This document shows, piece after piece, positions 18,143 to 26,600 of a stretch of 64,000 nt of DNA. The stretch's first letter is position 1; each line of letters opens with the position of its first letter. Made by a program: the position numbers and the translations under genes. The notes below the pieces were generated by a model. That model did no database searches and had not been told where the DNA came from. It was given only the letters and a program-made list of their open reading frames with translations. This DNA comes from Chloroflexota bacterium. Its GTDB lineage: Bacteria > Chloroflexota > Limnocylindria > Limnocylindrales > CSP1-4. The DNA is taken from positions 62,001 to 126,000 of the forward strand of contig JAJXUG010000003.1 in the NCBI GenBank assembly GCA_021783095.1, read 5' to 3'.

Positions 18143-19294
18143 GTGACCGAGCCGCTCTACCCCGCGCCGCTGGAGCTGGACCCCGAGTGGACTGCCGACA
18201 CGGTCGCCGTGCAGGCGGGCCGGCCCGCGCGACGAGCCGGCGCGCCGATGAACCCGCCGCTCGTCGCCAGCTCGACCTACGTCCAGACCGCCGGGCTCGA
18301 GTACGGGCGCGACGGCAACCTGGGCTGGGGCGCGCTCGAGTCGGCGCTCGGCGCGCTCGACGGCGGCCGCGCCGTCACGTTCGCCTCGGGTCTGGCTGCC
18401 GCAACCGCCATCGCCGACCTCGTGCCCGCCGGCGGGACCGTCGTGCTGTCGTCGGTGACCTACTACGGCGTCCGCAACATCTTCGAGCGGATGCAGGCGC
18501 GTGGACGGCTCCGGCTCCGCATGGCCCCGGCCGACGACGCGGGGGCGCTGCTCGCAGCGGCCGAGGGTGCGGACATGGTGTGGGTGGAGTCGATCGCGAA
18601 CCCGCTCATGGTGGTGGCCGACGTCCCGGCCGTCGCCGCCGGCGCCCAAGCCCGCGGCGCGATCACCGTGGTCGACGCGACGTTCGCCACGCCGCTGCGC
18701 CAGCGTCCGCTCGAGCTCGGCGCCGACATCGTCCTGCACTCGGCAACCAAGTTCATCGGCGGCCACTCCGACCTGCTGCTGGGCGCCGTCGTCTGCGGTT
18801 CCGACGCACATGCAGACGCCATCACGGCCTACCGCCACGACCACGGCTCGGTGCCCGGCGGCCTCGAGGCGTTCCTCGCGCTGCGCGGGCTGCGGACCCT
18901 CGCCGTCCGGCTCGACCGAGCCGAGGCGTCGGCGGCGCGGCTCGCGGGCCGTCTGGCCTCGCACCCGCACGTCGCGCACGTCAACTACCCCGGGCTGCCC
19001 ACCGATCCCCAGCACGAGCGGGCCCTGCGCGTGCTCCCCGACGGCTGCGGCGCGATGCTGTCGTTCGAGGTGGCCGGCTCGGTCCAGCAGACCGATGCGT
19101 TCCTGGCGCGCCTTCGGCTGGTGTCGAACGCGACGAGCCTGGGGGGCGTCGAGTCGCTGATCGAGCGGCGGGCGCGCTACGCCGGGGACGCGGCCATCGT
19201 CGGGCCCACGCTGTGCCGGATGTCGGTGGGCGTCGAGAGCGTCGAGGACCTCTGGTCGGACCTCGACACCGCCCTCCGCGCCGCCCTGGGCTGA
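18143..19294 (+). CDS. PLP-dependent trans-sulfuration enzyme (cystathionine synthase/lyase or methionine gamma-lyase family)
   Basis: The 383-residue protein shows the Cys/Met metabolism PLP fold. [29 protein letters not shown], the [24 protein letters not shown] segment and the PLP-lysine motif [11 protein letters not shown] (about residue 206) are all present. [18 protein letters not shown] and a C-terminal [11 protein letters not shown] follow. It makes or breaks C-S bonds in methionine/cysteine metabolism; synthase and lyase members cannot be separated by eye. GTG 18143 is chosen because GGAGGAAG lies five bases upstream. It sits after a sulfur-type LysR and exporter. Confidence 0.88.
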   Translation: MTEPLYPAPLELDPEWTADTVAVQAGRPARRAGAPMNPPLVASSTYVQTAGLEYGRDGNLGWGALESALGALDGGRAVTFASGLAAATAIADLVPAGGTVVLSSVTYYGVRNIFERMQARGRLRLRMAPADDAGALLAAAEGADMVWVESIANPLMVVADVPAVAAGAQARGAITVVDATFATPLRQRPLELGADIVLHSATKFIGGHSDLLLGAVVCGSDAHADAITAYRHDHGSVPGGLEAFLALRGLRTLAVRLDRAEASAARLAGRLASHPHVAHVNYPGLPTDPQHERALRVLPDGCGAMLSFEVAGSVQQTDAFLARLRLVSNATSLGGVESLIERRARYAGDAAIVGPTLCRMSVGVESVEDLWSDLDTALRAALG

Positions 19295-19336
19295 GGAAGC
19301 CGGGGACGAAGGCGACGGCGAGGGAGGCGCATGCCT

Positions 19337-19342
19337 GATACT
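19337..19342 (+). promoter_or_regulatory. -10 element (GATACT) upstream of the FAD oxidoreductase
   Basis: GATACT is 26 bases before the ATG at 19369, leaving a short leader that contains an AGGAGG ribosome-binding site at about 19355. Confidence 0.3.
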
Positions 19343-19368
19343 GCCCCCCGAGCAGGAGGAGCGCGCGC

Positions 19369-20544
19369 ATGGCCGACACCGCCGACGTCATCGTCATCGG
19401 GGCTGGGGTCCAGGGATCCAGCCTCGCGTTCCACCTCGCCTCGCGCGGGGCGAAGGTCGTCGTCGTGGAGCGCAGCGTGGTCGCGGCGGGCGCGACGGGA
19501 CGGTCCAGCGGCCTCGTGCGCGTCCACTACGAGCTGCTCGCCGAGGCGAAGCTGGCGTGGGCGGCGCAGGCGTGGTTCCGCGAGTGGGGCGAGCGGGTCG
19601 GCGGCGACTGCGGGTTCACCGTGACGGGCTTCCTGTGGGTGGAGCCGACCGCGAACCGGGCGCGGCTGGCGGCGAACACCGCGGCGCATCGGGCGCTGGG
19701 GGTGGACGCGTCGATCGTCGAGGCGGATGAGATCCGGCGGATCGCGCCGGGAATCGCGGTCGACGACGAGGTGGCCGCGTACGAGCCCGCGAGCGGCTAC
19801 GCGGACCCGTCGATGACGGCCTCTAGCCTCATGGCGGCGGCGAAGGCGCGCGGCGCGCGCCTGGTCCAGGGCGCCGAGGTGACCGCGATCCAGCAGGCTG
19901 GCGGCCGGGTCACGGGCGTCGCGACGAGCCAGGGCGCCTTCGATGCGCCGGTGGTCGTCAACGCGGCGGGCGGCTGGGCCAAGCGGGTGGGCGAGCTGGC
20001 GGGGATGGACCTGCCGATCCGGGTCTGGCGCCACGACACGGGCTACCTCGGCGTGCCGGCGTCGGTCCCGCGGCCGATCCCGGTGGTCATCGACAACCCC
20101 AACGCCATGTACTTCCGCCCGGAGGGCTCCGACATGGTCCTCGTCGGTCTCGAGGACGACAACCAGATCGGCGGCTCGCCCGACCGCGCCACGTCCGACG
20201 CGGGGCCCGACTTCGAGCTGCGGGCCGCGGAGCGGATGGTCCGTCGCGTGCCCGCGCTGATCGACGGCGACTTCCGGGCCTCGCACAGCGGCCAGGACGG
20301 CCTCACGCCCGACCAGCGGCCCTTCCTCGGCGGGGTGGGCTCGGCGGGGCCCGCGGGCTTCTACCTCGATTGCGGGCACTCGGGCACCGGGTTCAAGACT
20401 GCGCCGGCCGTCGGCCTGGGGATGGCGGAGCTCATCCTCGACGGAGCGGCGTCGTCCGTGGACATCGCGCCGTTCGCCTACCAGCGCCACCTCGACGGGC
20501 GGCCGCTCGTGGGCGAGCACGGCGAGGAGGTCCTCTGGCGCTGA
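19369..20544 (+). CDS. FAD-dependent oxidoreductase (sarcosine oxidase beta / DAO family)
   Basis: The 391-residue protein begins with the dinucleotide-binding motif [18 protein letters not shown] and VVVVERS. It continues with a DAO-family core ([29 protein letters not shown]) and ends with [24 protein letters not shown], the C-terminal FAD contact region of sarcosine-oxidase-beta-like proteins. It would oxidise a secondary amine or amino acid; the substrate is not evident. A strong AGGAGG precedes ATG 19369. It is convergent with the diguanylate cyclase gene. Confidence 0.88.
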   Translation: MADTADVIVIGAGVQGSSLAFHLASRGAKVVVVERSVVAAGATGRSSGLVRVHYELLAEAKLAWAAQAWFREWGERVGGDCGFTVTGFLWVEPTANRARLAANTAAHRALGVDASIVEADEIRRIAPGIAVDDEVAAYEPASGYADPSMTASSLMAAAKARGARLVQGAEVTAIQQAGGRVTGVATSQGAFDAPVVVNAAGGWAKRVGELAGMDLPIRVWRHDTGYLGVPASVPRPIPVVIDNPNAMYFRPEGSDMVLVGLEDDNQIGGSPDRATSDAGPDFELRAAERMVRRVPALIDGDFRASHSGQDGLTPDQRPFLGGVGSAGPAGFYLDCGHSGTGFKTAPAVGLGMAELILDGAASSVDIAPFAYQRHLDGRPLVGEHGEEVLWR

Positions 20545-20584
20545 CGCGAGTCGTAACGCCGGGGGGAGCGGTGCCGCCGCGAGC

Positions 20585-21991
20585 CTAGCGCTGGATGTCG
20601 ACCCAGCCGTCGTCGAACGGCCCGGGTTCGGTCGGGTCGTACAGGTGGGCGCCGCCCCCGGCCCGCTTGGCGAGGTACATGGCGGCGTCCGCGTGACGGA
20701 GGATGGTGCCCATCGCGGGGACTCCTCCCCCGGCGGGCAGCACCACGACGCCCACCGACACGCCGACCACGACGGTTCCGACGGTCGTCGAGATCGGCTG
20801 CGCGACGGCAGCGACAACCTCCTCGGCCCGGCGCATCGCGGCCTCGGGGTCGGCCAGCCCGGGCAGGAAGAGCACGAACTCATCGCCGCCCACGCGTCCC
20901 GCCAGGTCAGACGGCCGCCGAGCCTGCTGCTGCAGTCGGAACCCGACCTGCGCGAGGATTTCGTTGCCCACGTCGTGGCCGTAGCGCGTGTTGACGGCCT
21001 TGAAGGCGTTGAGGTCGATGCCGAAGACCGTGGCGCCCGGCAGCACGCCACGCCGCAGCGGCCCGAGGCCTGCGTCGAAGCGGCGCGTGAACGCGTCGAG
21101 CACCGCCAGCCCCGTCAGCCCGTCGGGAGATGGCATCGGGTGGTTGTCCCAGACCATCAGGACGATCGCGGCGATCACGGCTGGCGCCCACCATGCGATC
21201 TCGAGATAGGCGATCACCAGGCTCCACGCGATGGCGACCTCAAGGACGATGACGCGGCCGAAGCGACCGCGCAGGATCCCCAGGTAGTCGCTGACGGAGA
21301 GCTCGTCGCGGAGGATGACGGTGACGGCGGCCATGGCCGTCGGGATTGCGCTCAGGACCAGCGTTCCGCTGACCGCGGCGAGGGCCGTGCCCAATCCGGG
21401 CGACCCCGTGTTCTCCGCAGCCTGCTTGACGATGGCCGAGACCAGACCGCCGGCGACCGCCCCGATGACGAAGACGGCGTGGTTCGCCAGGACGCCGTAC
21501 CAGGGCTGCTGCTCGAGCTCACGCCGTTCCAGCGACGACAGGAACGCGACCCAGGCGCCAGCCGTCGGCCCGCCCAGGATCATCGCCGCAGCCATGAACG
21601 GGAGGTGGAAGGTGACGAACCCGGCGCCGCCGGGTGCGCGCAGGACGCGAAGCGAACCGAGGAACCCGAACAGCGTCCACAGGAGCGCCCCGCCCAGCGG
21701 ACCGGTGAGCGCCGTCTCGGGCAGACGCGGGTCGATGGCCGGCCCGATCGGGACGACGACGGTCGTCCAGGCGAGGAGTGAAAGCCCGACGACGATCGAT
21801 GCGGCCGTATAGGCGAGAAGGGTGACGCGGCGGACGACTACAGCATCCGCAGGGTCGCCCGTTGTCGTCCGGCCCAGGGCATCGAGACGCCGCGCCACGC
21901 GGATCGGCAGCGCGGAGCCGCCGCCGATTGCTGCCGCCTGCGCGGGGCCCGCCGGGCGCGCGCTGTCATATTCGCTCGATTGGGCGTCCAT
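20585..21991 (-). CDS. membrane-bound diguanylate cyclase (GGDEF domain)
   Basis: The C-terminal domain holds an intact active-site GGDEF (RVGGDEFVLFLPG, about residue 385) preceded by DGLTGLAVLDAF and VFGIDLNAFKAVNTRYGHDVGNEIL. It should therefore make cyclic di-GMP. The N-terminal 290 residues have about seven hydrophobic segments that form a membrane sensor module of unnamed type. No RxxD inhibitory site is seen at the usual distance. ATG 21991 (MDAQSSEYDS) is chosen because AGGAAG lies upstream; the frame remains open to 22096. It is divergent from mreB. Confidence 0.88.
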   Translation of the reverse strand: MDAQSSEYDSARPAGPAQAAAIGGGSALPIRVARRLDALGRTTTGDPADAVVVRRVTLLAYTAASIVVGLSLLAWTTVVVPIGPAIDPRLPETALTGPLGGALLWTLFGFLGSLRVLRAPGGAGFVTFHLPFMAAAMILGGPTAGAWVAFLSSLERRELEQQPWYGVLANHAVFVIGAVAGGLVSAIVKQAAENTGSPGLGTALAAVSGTLVLSAIPTAMAAVTVILRDELSVSDYLGILRGRFGRVIVLEVAIAWSLVIAYLEIAWWAPAVIAAIVLMVWDNHPMPSPDGLTGLAVLDAFTRRFDAGLGPLRRGVLPGATVFGIDLNAFKAVNTRYGHDVGNEILAQVGFRLQQQARRPSDLAGRVGGDEFVLFLPGLADPEAAMRRAEEVVAAVAQPISTTVGTVVVGVSVGVVVLPAGGGVPAMGTILRHADAAMYLAKRAGGGAHLYDPTEPGPFDDGWVDIQR

Positions 21992-22459
21992 CAGGAGGCA
22001 CTTCCTGCGTCTGCCACGTTCCTCCCCGGGCCGGGGACCGGCCCGGCTGACCGCGATCCGCGTCCGGCTGCTGCCAGGTCGGGTGGTGCAGGCCACCTCG
22101 GTCGACCTGGGGCGAACGGCTCACTCGTCTCGCTGCAGGCGAGCCCTCGGCGGAGTCCTCGGCTCCGGCGGGGTCGTCCTGCCGTCCCTCGCGGTCCCGA
22201 GAGGCTCGGAGGATCTGCGCCCCGCCCCCTTGGAACTGGGACGATCGTCACTCCCCTCGACCCCCCACGACATGGGTAGGGCGTACCCCCCCGCCGCCGG
22301 CATTGGTACTTGCGCCGGAGCCTCCCGCCAGCACGGGTATACTGCACCCCGCCCGCGCGCCGGACCCGCGCTCGGGCTCCCGAACGAACGACACCGCGAC
22401 TCGCGGCCGCCGCAGCGGCGCCCCGCCCCCGAACGTCGCAGCGAGGAACCCCGCGCAGC
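21992..22459. other. divergent intergenic region before mreB
   Basis: About 470 bases between the diguanylate cyclase and mreB starts. The right part has the TATACT -10 for mreB. The rest is C-rich with no gene that I can support. Confidence 0.4.
22338..22343 (+). promoter_or_regulatory. -10 element (TATACT) for mreB
   Basis: TATACT preceded by GGG gives the GGTATACTG context that recurs at 37645 before the amino-sugar operon. Transcription here would leave a leader of about 115 nt before the mreB ATG. No good -35 is seen at 17 bp. Confidence 0.5.
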
Positions 22460-23518
22460 ATGCTCGATCGCCTTCTCGGCCTCTTCTCCCGTGACATCGG
22501 GATCGACCTCGGCACGGCGAACACGCTTGTGCACGTCCGCGACCGTGGCATCGTGATCTCGGAGCCCTCCGTCGTCGCCATCGACGCCAAGACCAAGCGC
22601 GTCCTCGCCATCGGCGCCGAGGCGAAGCGCATGGTGGGCCGGACGCCCGCCTCGATCATCGCCGTCCGCCCCCTGCGCGACGGGGTCATCAGCGACTTCG
22701 ACGTGACCGAGCAGATGATCAGGTACTTCGTGCACAAGGTGCACGACCGGATCGGGATGATCTCCCGGCCGCGGATGCTGCTCGGCATCCCTTCGGGCGT
22801 GACCGAGGTGGAGAAGCGCGCGGTCCGCGACGCTGCGCTCAACTCCGGCGCCCGCTGGGCACGCCTGATCGAGGAGCCCATGGCGGCGGCGATCGGCGCA
22901 GGCCTGCCGGTCTCCGAGCCCTCCGGCTCGCTGATCGTGGACATCGGGGGCGGCACCACCGAGGTGGCGGTGCTCAGCCTCGGCGGCATCGTCGTCGCGC
23001 GCTCCATCCGCATCGGCGGCGACGAGATGGACCAGGACATCGTTGCCTACGCCCGCCGCGAGTACAACCTGTTCCTCGGCGAGCGCACAGCCGAGGACAT
23101 CAAGATCGCGATCGGCTCCGCGTACCCCGGCGAGTGGGACTCCCAGCGCGTCACGCTCCGAGGCCGGGACCTGCTGACGGGCCTGCCCCGAGCGATCGAG
23201 GTGGGGGCGGACCAGATCCGCGACGCCATCGAGATCTCCGTGGCGCAGATCGTCGACACCATCAAGGACACGATCGAGGAGACGCCACCCGAGCTGGTGG
23301 CGGACATCATGGACCAGGGGATCGTGCTCGCCGGTGGCGGCGCGCTCCTCGCCGGCCTCGACCGACGCGTCGCCGAGGCCACCCAGATGCCGGTCCACGT
23401 GGCCGACGACCCGCTGACCTGCGTCGCGCGCGGCACCGGCGTGGTCCTCCAGGAGCTCGCGAGCCCCGCAATGGAGCGCGTGCTCGTGGCGGAGACCTAC
23501 AGCCGGCCGCCGCGCTGA
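22460..23518 (+). CDS. mreB: rod-shape-determining actin homologue MreB
   Basis: The 352-residue protein has all actin-fold nucleotide motifs. These include IDLGTANT (residues 15-22), the PRMLLGIPSGVTEVEKRA region, the VDIGGGTTEVAVLSLGG phosphate-2 motif (about 160) and VLAGGGALLAGLD (about 293). MreB polymerises under the membrane and positions the lateral wall synthesis complex. ATG 22460 matches the conserved MLDRLLGLFSRDIGIDLG start; the frame is open further upstream but is not conserved. mreC follows after 48 bp. Confidence 0.97.
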   Translation: MLDRLLGLFSRDIGIDLGTANTLVHVRDRGIVISEPSVVAIDAKTKRVLAIGAEAKRMVGRTPASIIAVRPLRDGVISDFDVTEQMIRYFVHKVHDRIGMISRPRMLLGIPSGVTEVEKRAVRDAALNSGARWARLIEEPMAAAIGAGLPVSEPSGSLIVDIGGGTTEVAVLSLGGIVVARSIRIGGDEMDQDIVAYARREYNLFLGERTAEDIKIAIGSAYPGEWDSQRVTLRGRDLLTGLPRAIEVGADQIRDAIEISVAQIVDTIKDTIEETPPELVADIMDQGIVLAGGGALLAGLDRRVAEATQMPVHVADDPLTCVARGTGVVLQELASPAMERVLVAETYSRPPR

Positions 23519-23566
23519 GCGCGGTGACCTCGGCCGCGTGACCGCGGCCTGCTGGAGCGCCACGCC

Positions 23567-24526
23567 ATGACCACCCTGCTCTCGAACCGCCGGGTCCGCC
23601 GCCGGGGGATCGTGTTCACGGTCCTGGTAGTGATCACCCTGCTCCTCATGGCGTTCTCGGCCAACCCCGCCGTGCTCGGGTTCAAGCGCGGGCTCCAGTT
23701 CGCGCTGCGGCCGATCCAGGGCGCCGTCGCGGGCTTCGCGTCCGACGTCTCGAGCGTCGTGGGGTCCATCGGCGAGATCAACCAGCTGCGAATCGACAAT
23801 GCGGCCCTCCGCGAGGAGAACCAGGGGCTGGCCAACGACAACACGCGCTTGGCGCAGCTCAAGTCCGAGAACGACCAACTCACCGCGCTCCTCCAGCTCC
23901 AGAGCGGGTTCGACCACAAGACCGTCGCGGTGCGGGTCATCGGGCGCGAGCTGCTGCCCACGAGCCGGGTCGTGACCATCGACAAGGGGACGTCCGACGG
24001 GCTCGCGATGGGCGAGGTCGTCATCGTCCAGGGCGGTGCGGTCGTGGGCCGGATCAGCGACATCGGCCCCAACTTCGCGAAGGTGACGCTCATCAGCGAC
24101 CCGTCGTCAACCGTCATCGGCCAGCTCCAGAAGTCGGGTGCCACGGGCGAGATCGGGGGCGAGGCGGGCGGCGTGCTGACAATGAAGAACGTCGACTCGT
24201 CCGTGACCGTGGCGCTCGACGAGGAGGTCTTCACCGCGGGCCTCGAGCTCGCCGGCGGCGTCCGGTCGCCGTACCCGAAGGGGTTGATCCTGGGCTCCGT
24301 GGTGGACGTCCAGCGCGACGCGAACGACGTTGTGCAGACCGCGTTCGTGCAGCCGGCAGCGCCCCTCGACACCTTCGAGCTGGCCCTGGTCATCACCGAC
24401 TACACGGGCGGCCTGCCACCCGCCGACCAGCAGCCCGTCCCGTGCGGCACATCCGGGCCCGTGCCGGCGAACGAGGTGCCCTGCTACACGGCGACGCCGA
24501 CGCCCACGAAGAGCACGAAGCCGTAG
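23567..24526 (+). CDS. mreC: cell-shape protein MreC
   Basis: The 319-residue protein has a short basic N-terminus and one transmembrane helix (about residues 14-32). A coiled coil follows (INQLRIDNAALREENQGLANDN), then the periplasmic beta-barrel core with VIGRELLPTSRVVTIDKG and GVRSPYPKGLILGSVV. It links MreB to the extracytoplasmic wall synthases. The C-terminal 40 residues are a Pro/Thr-rich extension. mreD, mrdA and rodA do not follow; the next gene is on the other strand. Confidence 0.95.
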   Translation: MTTLLSNRRVRRRGIVFTVLVVITLLLMAFSANPAVLGFKRGLQFALRPIQGAVAGFASDVSSVVGSIGEINQLRIDNAALREENQGLANDNTRLAQLKSENDQLTALLQLQSGFDHKTVAVRVIGRELLPTSRVVTIDKGTSDGLAMGEVVIVQGGAVVGRISDIGPNFAKVTLISDPSSTVIGQLQKSGATGEIGGEAGGVLTMKNVDSSVTVALDEEVFTAGLELAGGVRSPYPKGLILGSVVDVQRDANDVVQTAFVQPAAPLDTFELALVITDYTGGLPPADQQPVPCGTSGPVPANEVPCYTATPTPTKSTKP

Positions 24527-24587
24527 GAATCGACCGCTCCGCCGCGGTTCCCCGCACCCCAGCTGCCTGTCGCGGGTGGCGCCCGGA

Positions 24588-25244
24588 TCACAGCACCAGG
24601 ATCCCGCTCGCCGGGGGTGGCTCGCCTCGGCGGAGGCAAGCGAGGATCGCCGAGCCTTCGAGAGGGAACTGCTCGCGGAGCGCCTCGCGGTTCTCGCGCA
24701 GCACGGCCCGGTTGTGAGCGCTCCGGGCAACCAGGAGGATGACCCGATCGACCGATGGGTCATCGCGCAGCTTGAGCGCGACGCGGCGGGCGAGCTCCTG
24801 CATGTCGTGGAGGTGGACTTCCGCCTCGACCGCGCAGGGCGGACCGCGACCCTCGATCCTCGCGTCCCATGCTCGCTGCTCCCCGAGGCCCGGGAGCGGG
24901 ACCTCGCGACGCAGGCGGAGTGCGCCGATGATCCGCGCAGCCAGCCTGCCGAGCAGCGCGAGCTGCCCAGCGTCCCGGACCGGGTTGCCCGCTGGATAGA
25001 GCCGGAGCGAGAGAACGAGGCCCAGCGCCACGGCGACCCGCTCGAGATGGTCGATGCGCGGTTTGCCGATCGAGCCGAGCTCAAGTCGACTGACTTGCGA
25101 CTGCGAGAGGCCCGCCGCGGCACCGACGGCCCGCTGTGCCAATCCGGAGGAGATGCGAGCGTCACGAAGCTCCCGCCCGATGGCGATGGCGGCACGTCTG
25201 GCGAGAATGGAGCCCTGGCTGGCGCGGGTCGACTTCGTGGACAT
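24588..25244 (-). CDS. XRE-family helix-turn-helix regulator with unknown C-terminal domain
   Basis: Residues 20-80 form a Cro/CI-type HTH (IGRELRDARISSGLAQRAVG and AAGLSQSQVSRLELG). The remaining 140 residues have no motif that I can name (VDRVILLVARSAHNRAVLREN, EGSAILACLRRGEPP) but resemble the nuclease-like or sensor domain found fused to such HTHs. ATG 25244 is preferred over an upstream TTG at 25262. It is convergent with mreC and faces a repeat-rich intergenic region. Confidence 0.75.
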   Translation of the reverse strand: MSTKSTRASQGSILARRAAIAIGRELRDARISSGLAQRAVGAAAGLSQSQVSRLELGSIGKPRIDHLERVAVALGLVLSLRLYPAGNPVRDAGQLALLGRLAARIIGALRLRREVPLPGLGEQRAWDARIEGRGPPCAVEAEVHLHDMQELARRVALKLRDDPSVDRVILLVARSAHNRAVLRENREALREQFPLEGSAILACLRRGEPPPASGILVL

Positions 25245-25300
25245 GCGCCGAGGATCTGCCAAGGCGGTTATCTCCGGCTTACTCGACTCGCCCCGGCCCG

Positions 25301-25455
25301 CGGCCAGCCGCCCCGGCCCGCCGCCCCGCGACCCGGCTCACTATGCGGCCCGCCGCCCCGGGCCGCGGCCAGCAGCCCCGGCCCGCCGCCCCGCGACCCG
25401 GGTCACTATGCGGCCAGCCACCCCGGCCCGCCGCCCCGCGTCCCGGCGCACTATG
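25301..25455. repeat. 45-bp tandem repeat array (three units plus partials)
   Basis: Near-identical 45-bp units lie at 25301-25345, 25366-25410 and 25411-25455. Each begins CGGCCAGC and ends TCACTATG or GCACTATG. A 20-bp partial unit lies between the first two and another follows at 25456. Apart from the conserved CACTATG the unit is almost pure G+C. It is intergenic, between the XRE gene and rmlA. No spacers, so it is not CRISPR. Confidence 0.85.
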
Positions 25456-25656
25456 CGGCCAGAGGGTCCATGGTGCAGTTGGCGCACGACTTGCCCCGCC
25501 TCGGCATGGGGCGTGCGCCCTGGGTGGTGCTGTCGCCGGGGAATGCACGTGGCAACCGAGGGCTGCATCGAAGGTGCTGGCGGCGCACCGATGACCCGCT
25601 GGCGGCATGGAGCGCAGGGAGTCCGCAACCAGGCTGCGCTCGTAAACGGCCATGGT

Positions 25657-25709
25657 GCCGCGGGTCGGGGCCGCGGGTCGGGGCCGCGGGTCGCCGGCCG
25701 CGGGTGGGG
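25657..25709. repeat. 13-bp GC minisatellite
   Basis: About four copies of GCCGCGGGTCGGG run from 25657 to 25709, the first two perfect and the last two slightly diverged. It lies between the 45-bp repeats and the rmlA promoter. The rest of the 25263-25832 interval has no gene that I can support. Confidence 0.75.
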
Positions 25710-25818
25710 CCTCGCGCGGATGGGGCCCGGCGCCGCCCGCGGGGCGCGGAGGGCAGCCATGCAGAACGCCGACCTCGCAGGACGCCGGGACGTCGCAGGC
25801 GACGCCCTCCCGATGCGG

Positions 25819-25824
25819 TACGCT
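25819..25824 (+). promoter_or_regulatory. -10 element (TACGCT) for the rhamnose operon
   Basis: TACGCT ends eight bases before ATG 25833, again the leaderless spacing. Confidence 0.45.
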
Positions 25825-25832
25825 CCCCAGCG

Positions 25833-26600
25833 ATGAAAGGCCTCGTCCTCGCCGGCGGCACCGCCACCCGGCTGTTCCCGCTGACAATCGTGACCAACAA
25901 GCACCTGCTGCCGATCTACGACCGGCCGATGATCTACTACCCGCTGGAGACGCTGGCGGGCATGGGCATCCGCGAGGTCATGGTGATCGTCGGCGGGAAG
26001 AGCGTGGGCGACATCGTCGAGCTGCTTGGCGACGGGCGCCACTTCGGCCTCGAGCTCACCTACCGCTACCAGCGCGGGGCGCTGGGCATCGCGCACGCCA
26101 TCGGCCTCGCCCGGGACTTCATCGGCGACGAGGCGTTCTGCGTGGTCCTCGGCGACAACATCCTTCGCGGGGAGCCGCTCGCGCAGGTCGCGGGTCAGTT
26201 CGAGGAGGGCGGCTGGGGCGCGGGGACGCTGCTCTACCGCGTGCCGGACCCCGAGCGGTTCGGCGTGGCGGAGCTGGACGCCGACGGGCACGTGGTGGGC
26301 TTCGAGGAGAAGCCCAAGGAGCCCAAGAGCAACCTCATCCCGATCGGCGTGTACTTCCTCCGGCCGGACGCGTTCGACGTGATCGCCCACCTGGCCCCGT
26401 CGGGACGCGGCGAGTTCGAGATCACCGACGTCCTCAACCACTACATCCCCGGCAAGCGGCTGTTCGCGCCGGTCTACGAGGGGCATTGGGCCGATGCCGG
26501 AACGGTTCCCTCGCTGCTGCGCGCAGCCGAGCTGGCGGAAGCCGATGACACTGCCGGCCGCCTGGAACGGCCGGTCGAGCGGCCGCGAGACCCGGCATGA
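25833..26600 (+). CDS. rmlA: sugar-1-phosphate nucleotidyltransferase (RmlA type)
   Basis: The 255-residue protein has the nucleotidyltransferase start LVLAGGTATRLFPLT, the TNKHLLPIYDRPMIYYPLE block, VVLGDNILRG and FEEKPKEPKSNL. These are the regions of glucose-1-phosphate thymidylyltransferase. It would make dTDP-glucose for dTDP-rhamnose. The usual GGxGTR has Ala in place of the second-motif Gly (GGTATR), as in some short family members. At 255 residues it is shorter than classical RmlA. Its stop overlaps rmlB by ATGA. Another NTP/sugar pairing is possible. Confidence 0.85.
   Translation: MKGLVLAGGTATRLFPLTIVTNKHLLPIYDRPMIYYPLETLAGMGIREVMVIVGGKSVGDIVELLGDGRHFGLELTYRYQRGALGIAHAIGLARDFIGDEAFCVVLGDNILRGEPLAQVAGQFEEGGWGAGTLLYRVPDPERFGVAELDADGHVVGFEEKPKEPKSNLIPIGVYFLRPDAFDVIAHLAPSGRGEFEITDVLNHYIPGKRLFAPVYEGHWADAGTVPSLLRAAELAEADDTAGRLERPVERPRDPA

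Noticed and set aside
25301-25455. CRISPR-like array
   Set aside because: The units are directly contiguous or separated by partial units, with no unique spacers and no cas genes nearby.
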